A stretch of 64,000 nucleotides of DNA from CAYLPJ01 sp964385465 (lineage in GTDB: Bacteria; Planctomycetota; Phycisphaerae; SM23-33): NCBI GenBank assembly GCA_964385465.1, contig CAYLPJ010000024.1, positions 15,106 to 79,105 on the forward strand, read 5' to 3'. The stretch's first letter is position 1, and every line of letters starts with the position of its first letter. Under the pieces are notes generated by a model, which saw nothing but the letters and a program-made list of their open reading frames with translations, had not been told where the DNA came from and searched no databases. The translations under genes and the position numbers were made by a program. Positions 51,301 to 59,105 of the stretch are shown one piece after another.

Positions 51301-53685
51301 TCACTCCGGCAGCGACACGAGATGCGGCGTGCTGAACGCCAGCGCCGGGGCGTCCTGGTACGCCGAGTCGGCCTCGACCGCTACGCACGCCCACGCCCGC
51401 GACGGGCCGTAGTACCCGGCCGACAGCTCTACCGTCGCTCGCCGCCCGTCCAGGTCCGTCCAGGGCCCGAGCTGCCCGTTCATCAGCAGCGCCGCCCGCC
51501 GCAGCTCGCCCGCGGCGGCGATCTCCGCGCGGACGGTCAACCGGTCCACGACGGGCGCGTCGGCCCCCATCGGCCGGCCTGCGAGGTCCGTCCAGACCGC
51601 CAGCTTGGCGTTCTGGCAGGCGACGGTCTTCCGCTGCCAGAGGGCCCGCCAGACGCCCTCGGCCGTCGGCTCGTCGGCCCAGATGCCGGTGATGCAGTAG
51701 TGGTTCACGCCCCGCCCGCCGTTGTGGTCGCTGCCGCCCAGCAGCCCCAGCCGCGCGCCGAGGTCCAGGAAGTTCGCCGGAAACGCCTCCAGGCCGGGGT
51801 CGTTCGGCGTCTGGTTGAGCATCGAGCAGCCGCGGTTCTGCATGGCCTCGGCGGCGATCTCAAGGTCCGCCGCGTGGTCCGTCCCCACCAGCCCGCTCGT
51901 GGGCGAGCCGCCCTGCCAGAAGCCGCCGTGGAAGTGCCTCACGGCCGCGACGGACCCGGCGGGCAGCTCGCGGCGGATGCGGCGGTAGATTTCGTGGCGG
52001 GCGCGGACGCGGTAGACGATCCGCCACAGCCGCTCGGCGACCTGGCGGTCGATGGCGTAGAAGTTCGTGTGGTGGTCGGGGAAGGTGCCCGGCTCGCAGC
52101 CGTAGAGGACGATGCAGTCGTCGCCGGCCTCGGCCTCCAGCACGTCGTAGGTGTAGTGCATCTCGCGCTGGCTCATCAGGTGAACATGGTCGGCGAAGGT
52201 CAGCACGCGGCAGCCGAGCACGTCGCGTTGGAAGCGGGCCACCTCCCCCGGCGAGCCGTCCATCGAGGCCATGCACTTGGAGTAGCTCGTGTGCGGGTGC
52301 ATGTCGCACCAGAGCAGCACGTGCCCGGCGGGGGAGGGCGCGCCCGGCGGGTCGGGGGCGATGCCCGACCAGCTCGGCGGGAGGATCGCCACGCCCCGGC
52401 GGTCGGGCGGGATCTCCGCCGGCGGGGCTGCGGCCGAGAGGTCCAACCGGCGGACCGCCACCGCTGGGGCGGTGGGGCGCTTGGGCACGCCGCCGCCGGA
52501 GAAGTCCCCCCGCGCCTCCTCGGCGAACGTCCGCGGGGCGGCCTGGTCGAATACCGGCTGGACCAGCAGCAGGCCCTCGGCGGCGGCGAGCAGGTGGTAG
52601 GGCAGGTCGCCGGAGCCGAACCGTTCGCCCAGCCGCACGGGCGGAGACCAGCCGGCCCCGTCTCGAACGATCGCCAGCACGTCCCAGCCGAAGCTCTTGA
52701 ACCCTCGCGGGCGGAAGGCGCGGAACGCCACCGCGGCCCGGCCGTCATGCCACGCCAGCCGCGGCGTGATCGGCGGGACGTTCACGTACCGGGTCCTGGC
52801 CATCGGGCTGCGGCGGGCGTCGGCGAACGCGCACGTGCTCGGGGGCAGGACGCCGTTGGCGGTCGCCTCCGCGGGCTCGAAGCCCCCCGCGCGGGGCCGG
52901 TACGTCCACAGGCCCAGCCGCCGGTGCATGCCGATCAGCTCGTGGTGGCCCCACCGGGGGGACAGCTCCGCCGCGACGAGCAGGCGCTCGCCGTCGGGCT
53001 CCCCGAGCAGGTCCGCGTGCAGAAGGTAGCCGTCGTCGGCTTCCAGGACGGCATCGCGCCCGTCGCCGAGCACGTCCCGCAGGACCAGGTCGATCCGGTC
53101 GCGGGCGATCCGCTCGCCCAGCAGCCAGAGCCGCCCGCCGATCGACCGCAGCAGGCCGGACGCCAGGTCGCACTCGGCGACGCACCGGCCGGCGGCGTCG
53201 AGGACGCGCGTGACCCGCCCGCCCTCGCCGTCGGAGAACCGGCAGGCGACGAAGGGCCGGCCCTCGTGCAGCGCCGCTGCCGGGGCGGCCGGCGCGGCGG
53301 GGCCCCGGTAGACGTCCGCCGTCTCCCCGCCGGCGAGCAGGCGAAGCCGCCATGTGCCCTCGACCCGCTGGGACCATGCCACGACGGGACCGTCGCCCGG
53401 CTCGGCCGGCGCGGCGGGCCCGAGCACGCGATCGGGGTCCTCGGCCAGGTCGCGCACGTCCCCGCCGACCGAGAGCACCAGCCCGCGAGGGCGCAGGGCA
53501 TCCAGGGCGGCCCGCCACTGCCGCTCGGTCCGGCCGGGGCGGAGGGCGAACTTCTCCGGCGGCTGCTCGACGGTGAACTCCTCGTCGCAGCCGCGGCGGG
53601 TCAGCGCGGCGACGTACCAGCCGCCGTCGGTCGTGACGCCCGCGGCGGACTCGAACCCGTCGGGGATCGCGTGGGGCAGGGCCAT
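51301..53685 (-). CDS. PHP-domain-like protein (DUF3604-like)
   Basis: The 794-residue protein has an N-terminal beta-propeller-like half and a C-terminal metal-dependent PHP-like phosphoesterase domain: CDMHPHTSYSKC, FADHVHLM, HFHGGFW, and LGGSDHNGGRG supply the His/Asp metal ligands. This resembles the DUF3604 group common in marine and soil heterotrophs. No signal peptide is evident. AAAGGAG precedes the ATG. The reaction is not known. It converges on the Fe-alcohol dehydrogenase gene. Confidence 0.7.
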   Translation of the reverse strand: MALPHAIPDGFESAAGVTTDGGWYVAALTRRGCDEEFTVEQPPEKFALRPGRTERQWRAALDALRPRGLVLSVGGDVRDLAEDPDRVLGPAAPAEPGDGPVVAWSQRVEGTWRLRLLAGGETADVYRGPAAPAAPAAALHEGRPFVACRFSDGEGGRVTRVLDAAGRCVAECDLASGLLRSIGGRLWLLGERIARDRIDLVLRDVLGDGRDAVLEADDGYLLHADLLGEPDGERLLVAAELSPRWGHHELIGMHRRLGLWTYRPRAGGFEPAEATANGVLPPSTCAFADARRSPMARTRYVNVPPITPRLAWHDGRAAVAFRAFRPRGFKSFGWDVLAIVRDGAGWSPPVRLGERFGSGDLPYHLLAAAEGLLLVQPVFDQAAPRTFAEEARGDFSGGGVPKRPTAPAVAVRRLDLSAAAPPAEIPPDRRGVAILPPSWSGIAPDPPGAPSPAGHVLLWCDMHPHTSYSKCMASMDGSPGEVARFQRDVLGCRVLTFADHVHLMSQREMHYTYDVLEAEAGDDCIVLYGCEPGTFPDHHTNFYAIDRQVAERLWRIVYRVRARHEIYRRIRRELPAGSVAAVRHFHGGFWQGGSPTSGLVGTDHAADLEIAAEAMQNRGCSMLNQTPNDPGLEAFPANFLDLGARLGLLGGSDHNGGRGVNHYCITGIWADEPTAEGVWRALWQRKTVACQNAKLAVWTDLAGRPMGADAPVVDRLTVRAEIAAAGELRRAALLMNGQLGPWTDLDGRRATVELSAGYYGPSRAWACVAVEADSAYQDAPALAFSTPHLVSLPE

Positions 53686-53725
53686 CGGTGCGGCGCTCCT
53701 TTCTCGCCCGCGCGGGACCGCGCGG

Positions 53726-55045
53726 CTACGGCGACGGGGCCGTGGCCGGCATCGTCGCGGGCCTCGCGGCCGGCATGGTGGCCGTCAGCGGGGCGTAGAG
53801 GGCGAGCTTCCTGGTCCGTTTCGGCTGATCGGGCTGAAGCGCCAGGCTGCGCCGCCAGGCGGCGACGGCCTTGGCGAGCATGGCGTCCTCGCCGGTTGCG
53901 CGGTGGGTGGCCAGGCAGGCGTCGCCGAGGCGGGCGAAGACCTCCGCATCCTCCGGCGCCAGCGCCGCCGCCCGCTCCAGCGCCAGCACGGCCCGGCCGA
54001 AGCTGCCCGCCGCCATCGCCGCCGACGCCAGGTTCAGCCGCACCGCCACGCCGCGCGGCTCCAGCTTGGCGGCCTCGGCGTAGGCGGCGGCCGCGTCGTC
54101 GGCCCGGCCGAGGTCCAGCAGCACCTCCGCCCGCAGCGTGTGGGCCGAGGGCAGGTGGGGGGCGCGCTCGATAACCTCCCGCCAGGTCCGCTCGGCCTGG
54201 TGGAGCTTGCCCTGGGCCTGGTGGAGCGTGGCGAGGTTGTACCACGCCCGGACGCGGTCGCCGTGCCGTCCCAGCAGGGCGCGGTACTGCTGCTCGGCGG
54301 CGTAGAAGTTCCTCGCCCGCGAGTAGGTCACGGCCAGGTTGAAGCGTGCGGTCGCGTCGTCGGGGTCGGCGCCGAGGATGGCGCGGTAGACCGGGATGGC
54401 CTCGTGGTGCCTGCCCGCCGCGGCCAGGGCGATCGCCAGCGCCCGCAGCGCGTCGGTGTCCGCGGGGGCCAGGTCCACCGCGCGGTACATGCAGCTTACG
54501 GCCGTGTCGTAGTCCTCCCGGGCCAGCGCCCGGTCGCCGGCGGCGATGTGCGTCCGCGGGTCCCGGTCGGCGGCGACGACCGCACGCGTCATCGCACGTC
54601 GAAGGTCCGCCTTCAGCCGCCGCCACGTCCGCGTGTCCAGCACCTGCCCGCTCAGGAGCCGCCGGGCCGTGCCGACGCTCGCCGACGCGCCGGGGCCCGT
54701 GGTCGGCTGCGTCGCCGCCGGCGGGCGGGGCGCTGCGCCGGCCGCGGGGGCAGCAAGCCCCGCCGGGGCCGTCGCGGGCCGGCTGACCGGCCGGGTTGCC
54801 GGGCCCGTCGCCGGGCGGGTCGCCAGGGGGTTCGCCCCGGCGGTCGACGTCGCCGGCAGCGTGACAGGCAGGTCCACGACCCGCCCGGCGCCGGGGGCGG
54901 TCGCCGGGAGGGACACGTCCACGATCTGCCCGCGCTCCGCCGGCCGGGTTGCCGGCGGGGCCGGGGGCGACGGCTCGTCGCCGCAGCCGGCGAGCACGGC
55001 GGCCAGCAGGAGCAGCCGCGCGGGATGGCGGGTCCGGTCAGGCAT
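53726..55045 (-). CDS. TPR-repeat lipoprotein
   Basis: The 439-residue protein begins with a lipoprotein signal ending AAVLAGC, then a long Pro/Ala/Thr linker (about residues 26-130), then a set of TPR-like helices, for example ALAREDYDTAVSCMYRAVDL and WYNLATLHQAQGKLHQAERT. Such proteins act as scaffolds outside the inner membrane. The start at 55045 is ten bases after a TAGAAT box (55061-55056). A start 12 bases upstream at 55057 is also in frame. Confidence 0.75.
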   Translation of the reverse strand: MPDRTRHPARLLLLAAVLAGCGDEPSPPAPPATRPAERGQIVDVSLPATAPGAGRVVDLPVTLPATSTAGANPLATRPATGPATRPVSRPATAPAGLAAPAAGAAPRPPAATQPTTGPGASASVGTARRLLSGQVLDTRTWRRLKADLRRAMTRAVVAADRDPRTHIAAGDRALAREDYDTAVSCMYRAVDLAPADTDALRALAIALAAAGRHHEAIPVYRAILGADPDDATARFNLAVTYSRARNFYAAEQQYRALLGRHGDRVRAWYNLATLHQAQGKLHQAERTWREVIERAPHLPSAHTLRAEVLLDLGRADDAAAAYAEAAKLEPRGVAVRLNLASAAMAAGSFGRAVLALERAAALAPEDAEVFARLGDACLATHRATGEDAMLAKAVAAWRRSLALQPDQPKRTRKLALYAPLTATMPAARPATMPATAPSP

Positions 55046-55055
55046 CGGGGCGGGC

Positions 55056-55061
55056 ATTCTA
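55056..55061 (-). promoter_or_regulatory. -10 box directly before the TPR lipoprotein gene
   Basis: TAGAAT (55061-55056) ends ten bases before the ATG at 55045, suggesting a very short leader. Confidence 0.4.
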
Positions 55062-55101
55062 GCATTCCCGCGCCGCGGTGGCCAGCCCGGCGAGAGGCCC
55101 G

Positions 55102-57177
55102 TCACTCCAGGCCCGGGCGGGCGGCCTTGAGGGCGGATCGCCATTTCCGGTTCGGATGGGACGGGTGGAGGCCCAGCATCCGCGGGGTTCGCGGGCGGAT
55201 CGGCCCCCAGTTGATCGCGTAGGGGTGCTCCTCGCACAGGCGCTCGATCCGCTGCCAGTTCTCCAGGGCCCGCTCGGCGGCGGCCACGTCCGTCTTCAGC
55301 CAGTACCGGCGCATCAGGCCGACGTTCTCGATCACCAGCCGCGTGTAGGCCAGCCCCGCGCGGACGAAGGCCACACGCCGCCCGTACACCGCCGACCGGT
55401 CCGCCGCCTTCTTCGCGTCCTCCGCCGCCCGGCGGAGGCGCCGCTCGGCCTGCTCCAGCAGCTCCTCGGTGTAGAGCCGGGGCAGGTTCAGCACGCCGCC
55501 GCGGTAGCGGTGCTTCTCCACGTACGCCATCCGCGTACGCTCCAGCAGCTCGTAGTAGCCGCGGACGGCCCCCGCGGCCGGGCCGAAGCCGCGGGCGTAG
55601 TAGTCGTCCAGAACCGCGTTGGCGTCGGCGGCCGGGTCCCACAGCAACTGCGCCATCACGTAATACTGCGGGCCCTGCGTGGCCCAGTGCTCCCAGACCG
55701 AGTCGATGTAGATCCCGACGCACCCGACGGCCGCGACGAAACGCAGGTCCTTGGCCGTCTGGGCGATCGACACGTCGGGCAGGCCCTGCTGCCAGCCGGC
55801 CGGGCTGCCCGTGTTCGGCCGCCACACCAGCCGGTCGGTCAGCTTGCCCCAGGCGGCGAACTGCTCGCGATGCGTCACCCCCGCCGGCGAGCCGCGGTCG
55901 GGCAGGTGCGTGCGGCCGAAGAAGTTCGCCACGCTCACCACGATCACGTTCTCCGCCGGGCGGGCCTTGACCGGCGCCGGCCGCGAGTGCCCGTACGCGG
56001 CCATCTGCACGAGGTACCCCCGCCCGGGATAGCGCTGCTCCAGCAGCTCCGCCAGGTGGTTGGCGAAGGTGATGTGGCGGTCGGACAGGGCGGGGCGCTC
56101 GGCGGTGCGGCCCTTCCAGCGGAACCGCCGCCGCTCGCCCTCGGGGTGGTCCCACGCCGAGCATTTCTCGCAGACGCAGTGGCCGCTGAACCAGCCGTCG
56201 TTCGGCGAGCCGTTGAACGTCGTGCGGGTGGGGTCCTTGTCAAGCTGCTCGGCAACGTCCGCCAGCCACTGCTTCCACACCGCCGGGTTGGACTGGCACA
56301 GCTTGGCGTTTCCCGGCGAGGGGAACCCGCTCCGCGTGCCGTCCGGCTGGAGGGCGAACAGCTCCCGATGCTCCTCGTGGAACCGCTCCCACCAGTCCGC
56401 GAACGCGTGCCCGCCGTCGATCCCCAGCGAGTCCAGTTGAAGCCGCTGACGGCGAGACCACACCTGCGCCCGCCCGTACCCCCGGTTGCCCAACACCGAG
56501 AACGCCAGCGCGCCGGCCCGGCCGCGAATCTGCGGGACATGGCGAAACTCGAACGGGCGGAGGGCGATCGTCTCGCGCCGGGGAACGTCCTCGCCCAGTT
56601 CCCCGGGCCAGAGCCAGCGGACGCCCAGGTGCCGCTGGAGAAACGTGTAGACCGCGTTGGCGGTCCCGTATTCCTGCTGCTTGCCGGCGACCTTCTCGTC
56701 GATGCCCTGGACCTCCATGTGCTCGGGGTCCCAGCGGTCGCGCCCGGCGATCACCACGTGCCGGTCGGTGGCCGCCAGCAGCACCTCCTCGGGGTGCCGG
56801 AAGCCGAAATCGACCCCCGGCAGCAGTTCCTTCAACTGCGGCTGGAAGCCCACCCAGACCGCCCGCTCGGGCGGCGGGTCCGGCCGGCCGTGGATCACCT
56901 CCGGCTCGGCCCCGCTGATCCTGCCGATGTACTCGGCCAGTTCCTCGGCGGCCCGGCGCGTTCTCGGGGGAGCGTCGGGGAAGACGACGATCGGCAAGGC
57001 CGCGCCGTCCTCGACGACCGCCAGCGGGGCTCGTTCGCCCGCCGCCGCCCGGGGGGCGCCCGCGCCGCCGTCGGCGCCCGCCGCCCGAGGCCCGCACCCG
57101 GCCGCCAGAGCCAGCGCCACGCCCGCCGTTGGAATCCAGGCCGCATACCGCCCGCGCGATGTCCGTCGTCCGGTCAT
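55102..57177 (-). CDS. DUF4838 lipoprotein, alpha-glucuronidase-like
   Basis: The 691-residue protein has a lipoprotein signal ending ALAAGC. The N-terminal part (IVVFPDAPPRTRRAAEELAE to GVDFGFRHPEE) resembles the alpha-glucuronidase N domain, and the core with VPQIRGRAG, LCQSNPAVWKQW, and CVCEKCSAWD is typical of DUF4838. DUF4838 proteins are widespread in polysaccharide degraders and probably act on sugars at the cell surface. GGAAGGAAC precedes the ATG. The reaction is not proven. Confidence 0.8.
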   Translation of the reverse strand: MTGRRTSRGRYAAWIPTAGVALALAAGCGPRAAGADGGAGAPRAAAGERAPLAVVEDGAALPIVVFPDAPPRTRRAAEELAEYIGRISGAEPEVIHGRPDPPPERAVWVGFQPQLKELLPGVDFGFRHPEEVLLAATDRHVVIAGRDRWDPEHMEVQGIDEKVAGKQQEYGTANAVYTFLQRHLGVRWLWPGELGEDVPRRETIALRPFEFRHVPQIRGRAGALAFSVLGNRGYGRAQVWSRRQRLQLDSLGIDGGHAFADWWERFHEEHRELFALQPDGTRSGFPSPGNAKLCQSNPAVWKQWLADVAEQLDKDPTRTTFNGSPNDGWFSGHCVCEKCSAWDHPEGERRRFRWKGRTAERPALSDRHITFANHLAELLEQRYPGRGYLVQMAAYGHSRPAPVKARPAENVIVVSVANFFGRTHLPDRGSPAGVTHREQFAAWGKLTDRLVWRPNTGSPAGWQQGLPDVSIAQTAKDLRFVAAVGCVGIYIDSVWEHWATQGPQYYVMAQLLWDPAADANAVLDDYYARGFGPAAGAVRGYYELLERTRMAYVEKHRYRGGVLNLPRLYTEELLEQAERRLRRAAEDAKKAADRSAVYGRRVAFVRAGLAYTRLVIENVGLMRRYWLKTDVAAAERALENWQRIERLCEEHPYAINWGPIRPRTPRMLGLHPSHPNRKWRSALKAARPGLE

Positions 57178-57315
57178 GTTCCTTCCCCATCCAGAGACAA
57201 CCGTCTACCCCATCGAACCGCGCCCGCGGCGGAGGGGGCCGGTCTTCCTCCCCCGGGCCCCGCCCGCGGCCCGCCCATCCGCGCCGCCTCCGCCGTCTGC
57301 TTGCCGCCCGGGGCC

Positions 57316-57343
57316 TTGAACGCCGGCGCCGCCGCGGTACAAT
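57316..57343 (+). promoter_or_regulatory. Promoter of the thioredoxin-like gene
   Basis: TTGAAC (57316-57321) and TACAAT (57338-57343) are 16 bases apart, in the 244-base divergent gap. The transcript should carry a leader of about 70 bases. Confidence 0.6.
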
Positions 57344-57421
57344 ATGTCATAGAGGCTCGCAAGAGCTGCGGGCCGCGAACGCGTTCGGGGTACTGGGTCG
57401 AGAAAACCGGGGAGATGCACC

Positions 57422-58603
57422 ATGGAACGCATTGCCGCGTTGTGCGCGCTGGGGGCCATGACCGCCGCGACGGCCGCGCCCGCCACCGAGACCGACGGGA
57501 TCTACGCCAAGGCCTTTGCCGCCGCCAAGGAGAAGGGCAAGCCGGTGCTCATCGTCTACACCATGCCCACCGACTGCCCGATCTGCATCAACGCCCGCAA
57601 CTACGCGCTGGGCCACCGCGACACGCGGGGCGTCCGCGCGCGGTTCGTCGTCAGCGAGGTGCTCATCTCGCGCGGCGACGAGCGCTACAGCGCCTACCGA
57701 AAGAAGTTCCCCGGCTGCTACTACCCCTTCTGGGTCGCCGCGACCCCCGAGGGCCGCTACCTCGACGGTGGGGACTGCAAGACCATCAACGCGCCGGACG
57801 GGCACTGGGTCAAACGCCTCTCCGCCGTCGCCGCCAAGCACCCCCCGTGCCCCAAGGCGGCACGCCAGGCCGCCGAGGAAATCCTCGCACGGGCCGCCGA
57901 GGACCTCGAAGCCCAGCAGTTCGCCGACGTCCACGCCGCCTGCGCGAAGCTCAAACGGCTCTGGTTCCCCGAGACGCTCGTCGCCAAACGCGACGAGCTC
58001 GACGCCGCCGTCCTCGCCACCGCCGAGGAGCGAAAGGCCGAGGCCGCCAAGCTCATCGAGGCCGGCAAGCAGCTCGACGCCGCCCTGCTCTACGACAAGA
58101 CCGCCCGGCAGTTCACCGAGCGCCTCCCCGTCGGCCGAGAGGCCGCCAAGAGCCGCGACGCCCTGCTCGCCAAGCACCCCCGCCACCGCGAGCAGTTCCT
58201 CAAGCTCCAGCACGCCGCCGAGGCCCGCGAGCTGCTCGACCGCGGAAAGCGGCTCTGGGAGGCCGGCCGGCTGCCCCGGGCGCGGACCGTCTACGGACTC
58301 ATCGTCAGCCGCTACGCCGACACCCCCCAGGCCGACGAGGCCCGCAAGGCCCTCAAGAAGCTCGGCGCCCCGCCCGCCGATCCCGCCCCGGCCGCCGGGG
58401 CCTCCGACGCCCTGGCCGAGAAGCCCGACCCCGCCGCCGCCGAGAAGCGCGCCCGCTCGCTGATCTCGATGGCCCGCAACTACCGCAACGTCCGCATGCA
58501 CGAGAAGGCCCTCGCCAAACTCCGCCGGTGCATCGCCGACCACCCCGACACCGCCGCCGCCGAAGAAGCCAAAGACCTCATCGAAAAGTGGCAAGCCGAC
58601 TGA
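57422..58603 (+). CDS. Exported thioredoxin-like protein with TPR-like C terminus
   Basis: The 393-residue protein has a probable signal peptide (MERIAALCALGAMTAATAAPA). A thioredoxin-like segment follows with Cys52 and Cys55 in MPTDCPICINA. The rest is Lys/Ala-rich and helical, with TPR-like units such as LLDRGKRLWEAGRLPRARTV and MARNYRNVRMHEKALAKLRR near the end. A redox or scaffolding role outside the cytoplasm is inferred. GGGGAGATG precedes the ATG. A promoter lies upstream. Confidence 0.7.
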   Translation: MERIAALCALGAMTAATAAPATETDGIYAKAFAAAKEKGKPVLIVYTMPTDCPICINARNYALGHRDTRGVRARFVVSEVLISRGDERYSAYRKKFPGCYYPFWVAATPEGRYLDGGDCKTINAPDGHWVKRLSAVAAKHPPCPKAARQAAEEILARAAEDLEAQQFADVHAACAKLKRLWFPETLVAKRDELDAAVLATAEERKAEAAKLIEAGKQLDAALLYDKTARQFTERLPVGREAAKSRDALLAKHPRHREQFLKLQHAAEARELLDRGKRLWEAGRLPRARTVYGLIVSRYADTPQADEARKALKKLGAPPADPAPAAGASDALAEKPDPAAAEKRARSLISMARNYRNVRMHEKALAKLRRCIADHPDTAAAEEAKDLIEKWQAD

Positions 58604-58660
58604 CCCCCCCCGCCCCGCCCGGGGCCGGGGCCAGTGGCCGGCAGGCAGTGGGCGGGGGCA

Positions 58661-58810
58661 GTGGCCGGAGCGCGCTGGTCCGTCAATCCCTCCCTCCCGC
58701 CGGCCGGGCGATACCGCCTTCGCACCGGCGATTACCGCCTGCGATTCCGCGTGCAGGGGCGAGCGATCATCGTCGAGAAGGTCGGACACCGCGACGGGTT
58801 CTATGATTGA
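58661..58810 (+). pseudogene. RelE/ParE-type toxin remnant, N-terminal half missing
   Basis: The frame from about 58706 encodes GRYRLRTGDYRLRFRVQGRA and ends VEKVGHRDGFYD, the C-terminal half of RelE/HigB-type mRNA-cleaving toxins. The usual N-terminal helices are absent; the upstream bases are GC-rich spacer with repeated CAGTGGCCGG. A GTG at 58661 keeps the frame open but adds unrelated sequence. The stop overlaps the start of the antitoxin-like gene by eight bases, the normal layout of such pairs. Confidence 0.6.
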
Positions 58811-59099
58811 GGGCTTGACCACGGCCGTGAAGATTCTGGAACCGGCCGGCAAGCGATGGGTGATCCTGCCCGAAAAGGACTACAAACGCCCGGTCGCCCA
58901 TGCCGGGGAAGAAGGCGACTGGCCGACGCTGCCCAAGGCCGACGCCGAGGGCAACTATCCGGCCGTGGCATACGCCCGCGTGTCCCTGGCGCGGAAGATC
59001 ATCAAGGCCCGCCGCCAAACGGGACCCACACAGGCCGAGCTTGCCCGCCGGGCCGGCATTCGCCCCGAAGCCCCGAACCGTATCGAGAATGCGGGTTAG
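58803..59099 (+). CDS. XRE-type antitoxin, C terminus truncated
   Basis: The 98-residue protein resembles the antitoxin of HigBA/RelBE-like pairs. An N-terminal part (KRWVILPEKDY, then LPKADAEGNYPAVAYARVSL) is followed by a helix-turn-helix that runs RRQTGPTQAELARRAGIRPE and breaks off at NRIENAG. Relatives usually continue with G-K-x-x-P and one or two more helices, so the end is missing here. It lies at the edge of the lower-G+C stretch, so an insertion or deletion may have cut it. Confidence 0.6.
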   Translation: MIEGLTTAVKILEPAGKRWVILPEKDYKRPVAHAGEEGDWPTLPKADAEGNYPAVAYARVSLARKIIKARRQTGPTQAELARRAGIRPEAPNRIENAG

Positions 59100-59105
59100 G
59101 GTACT

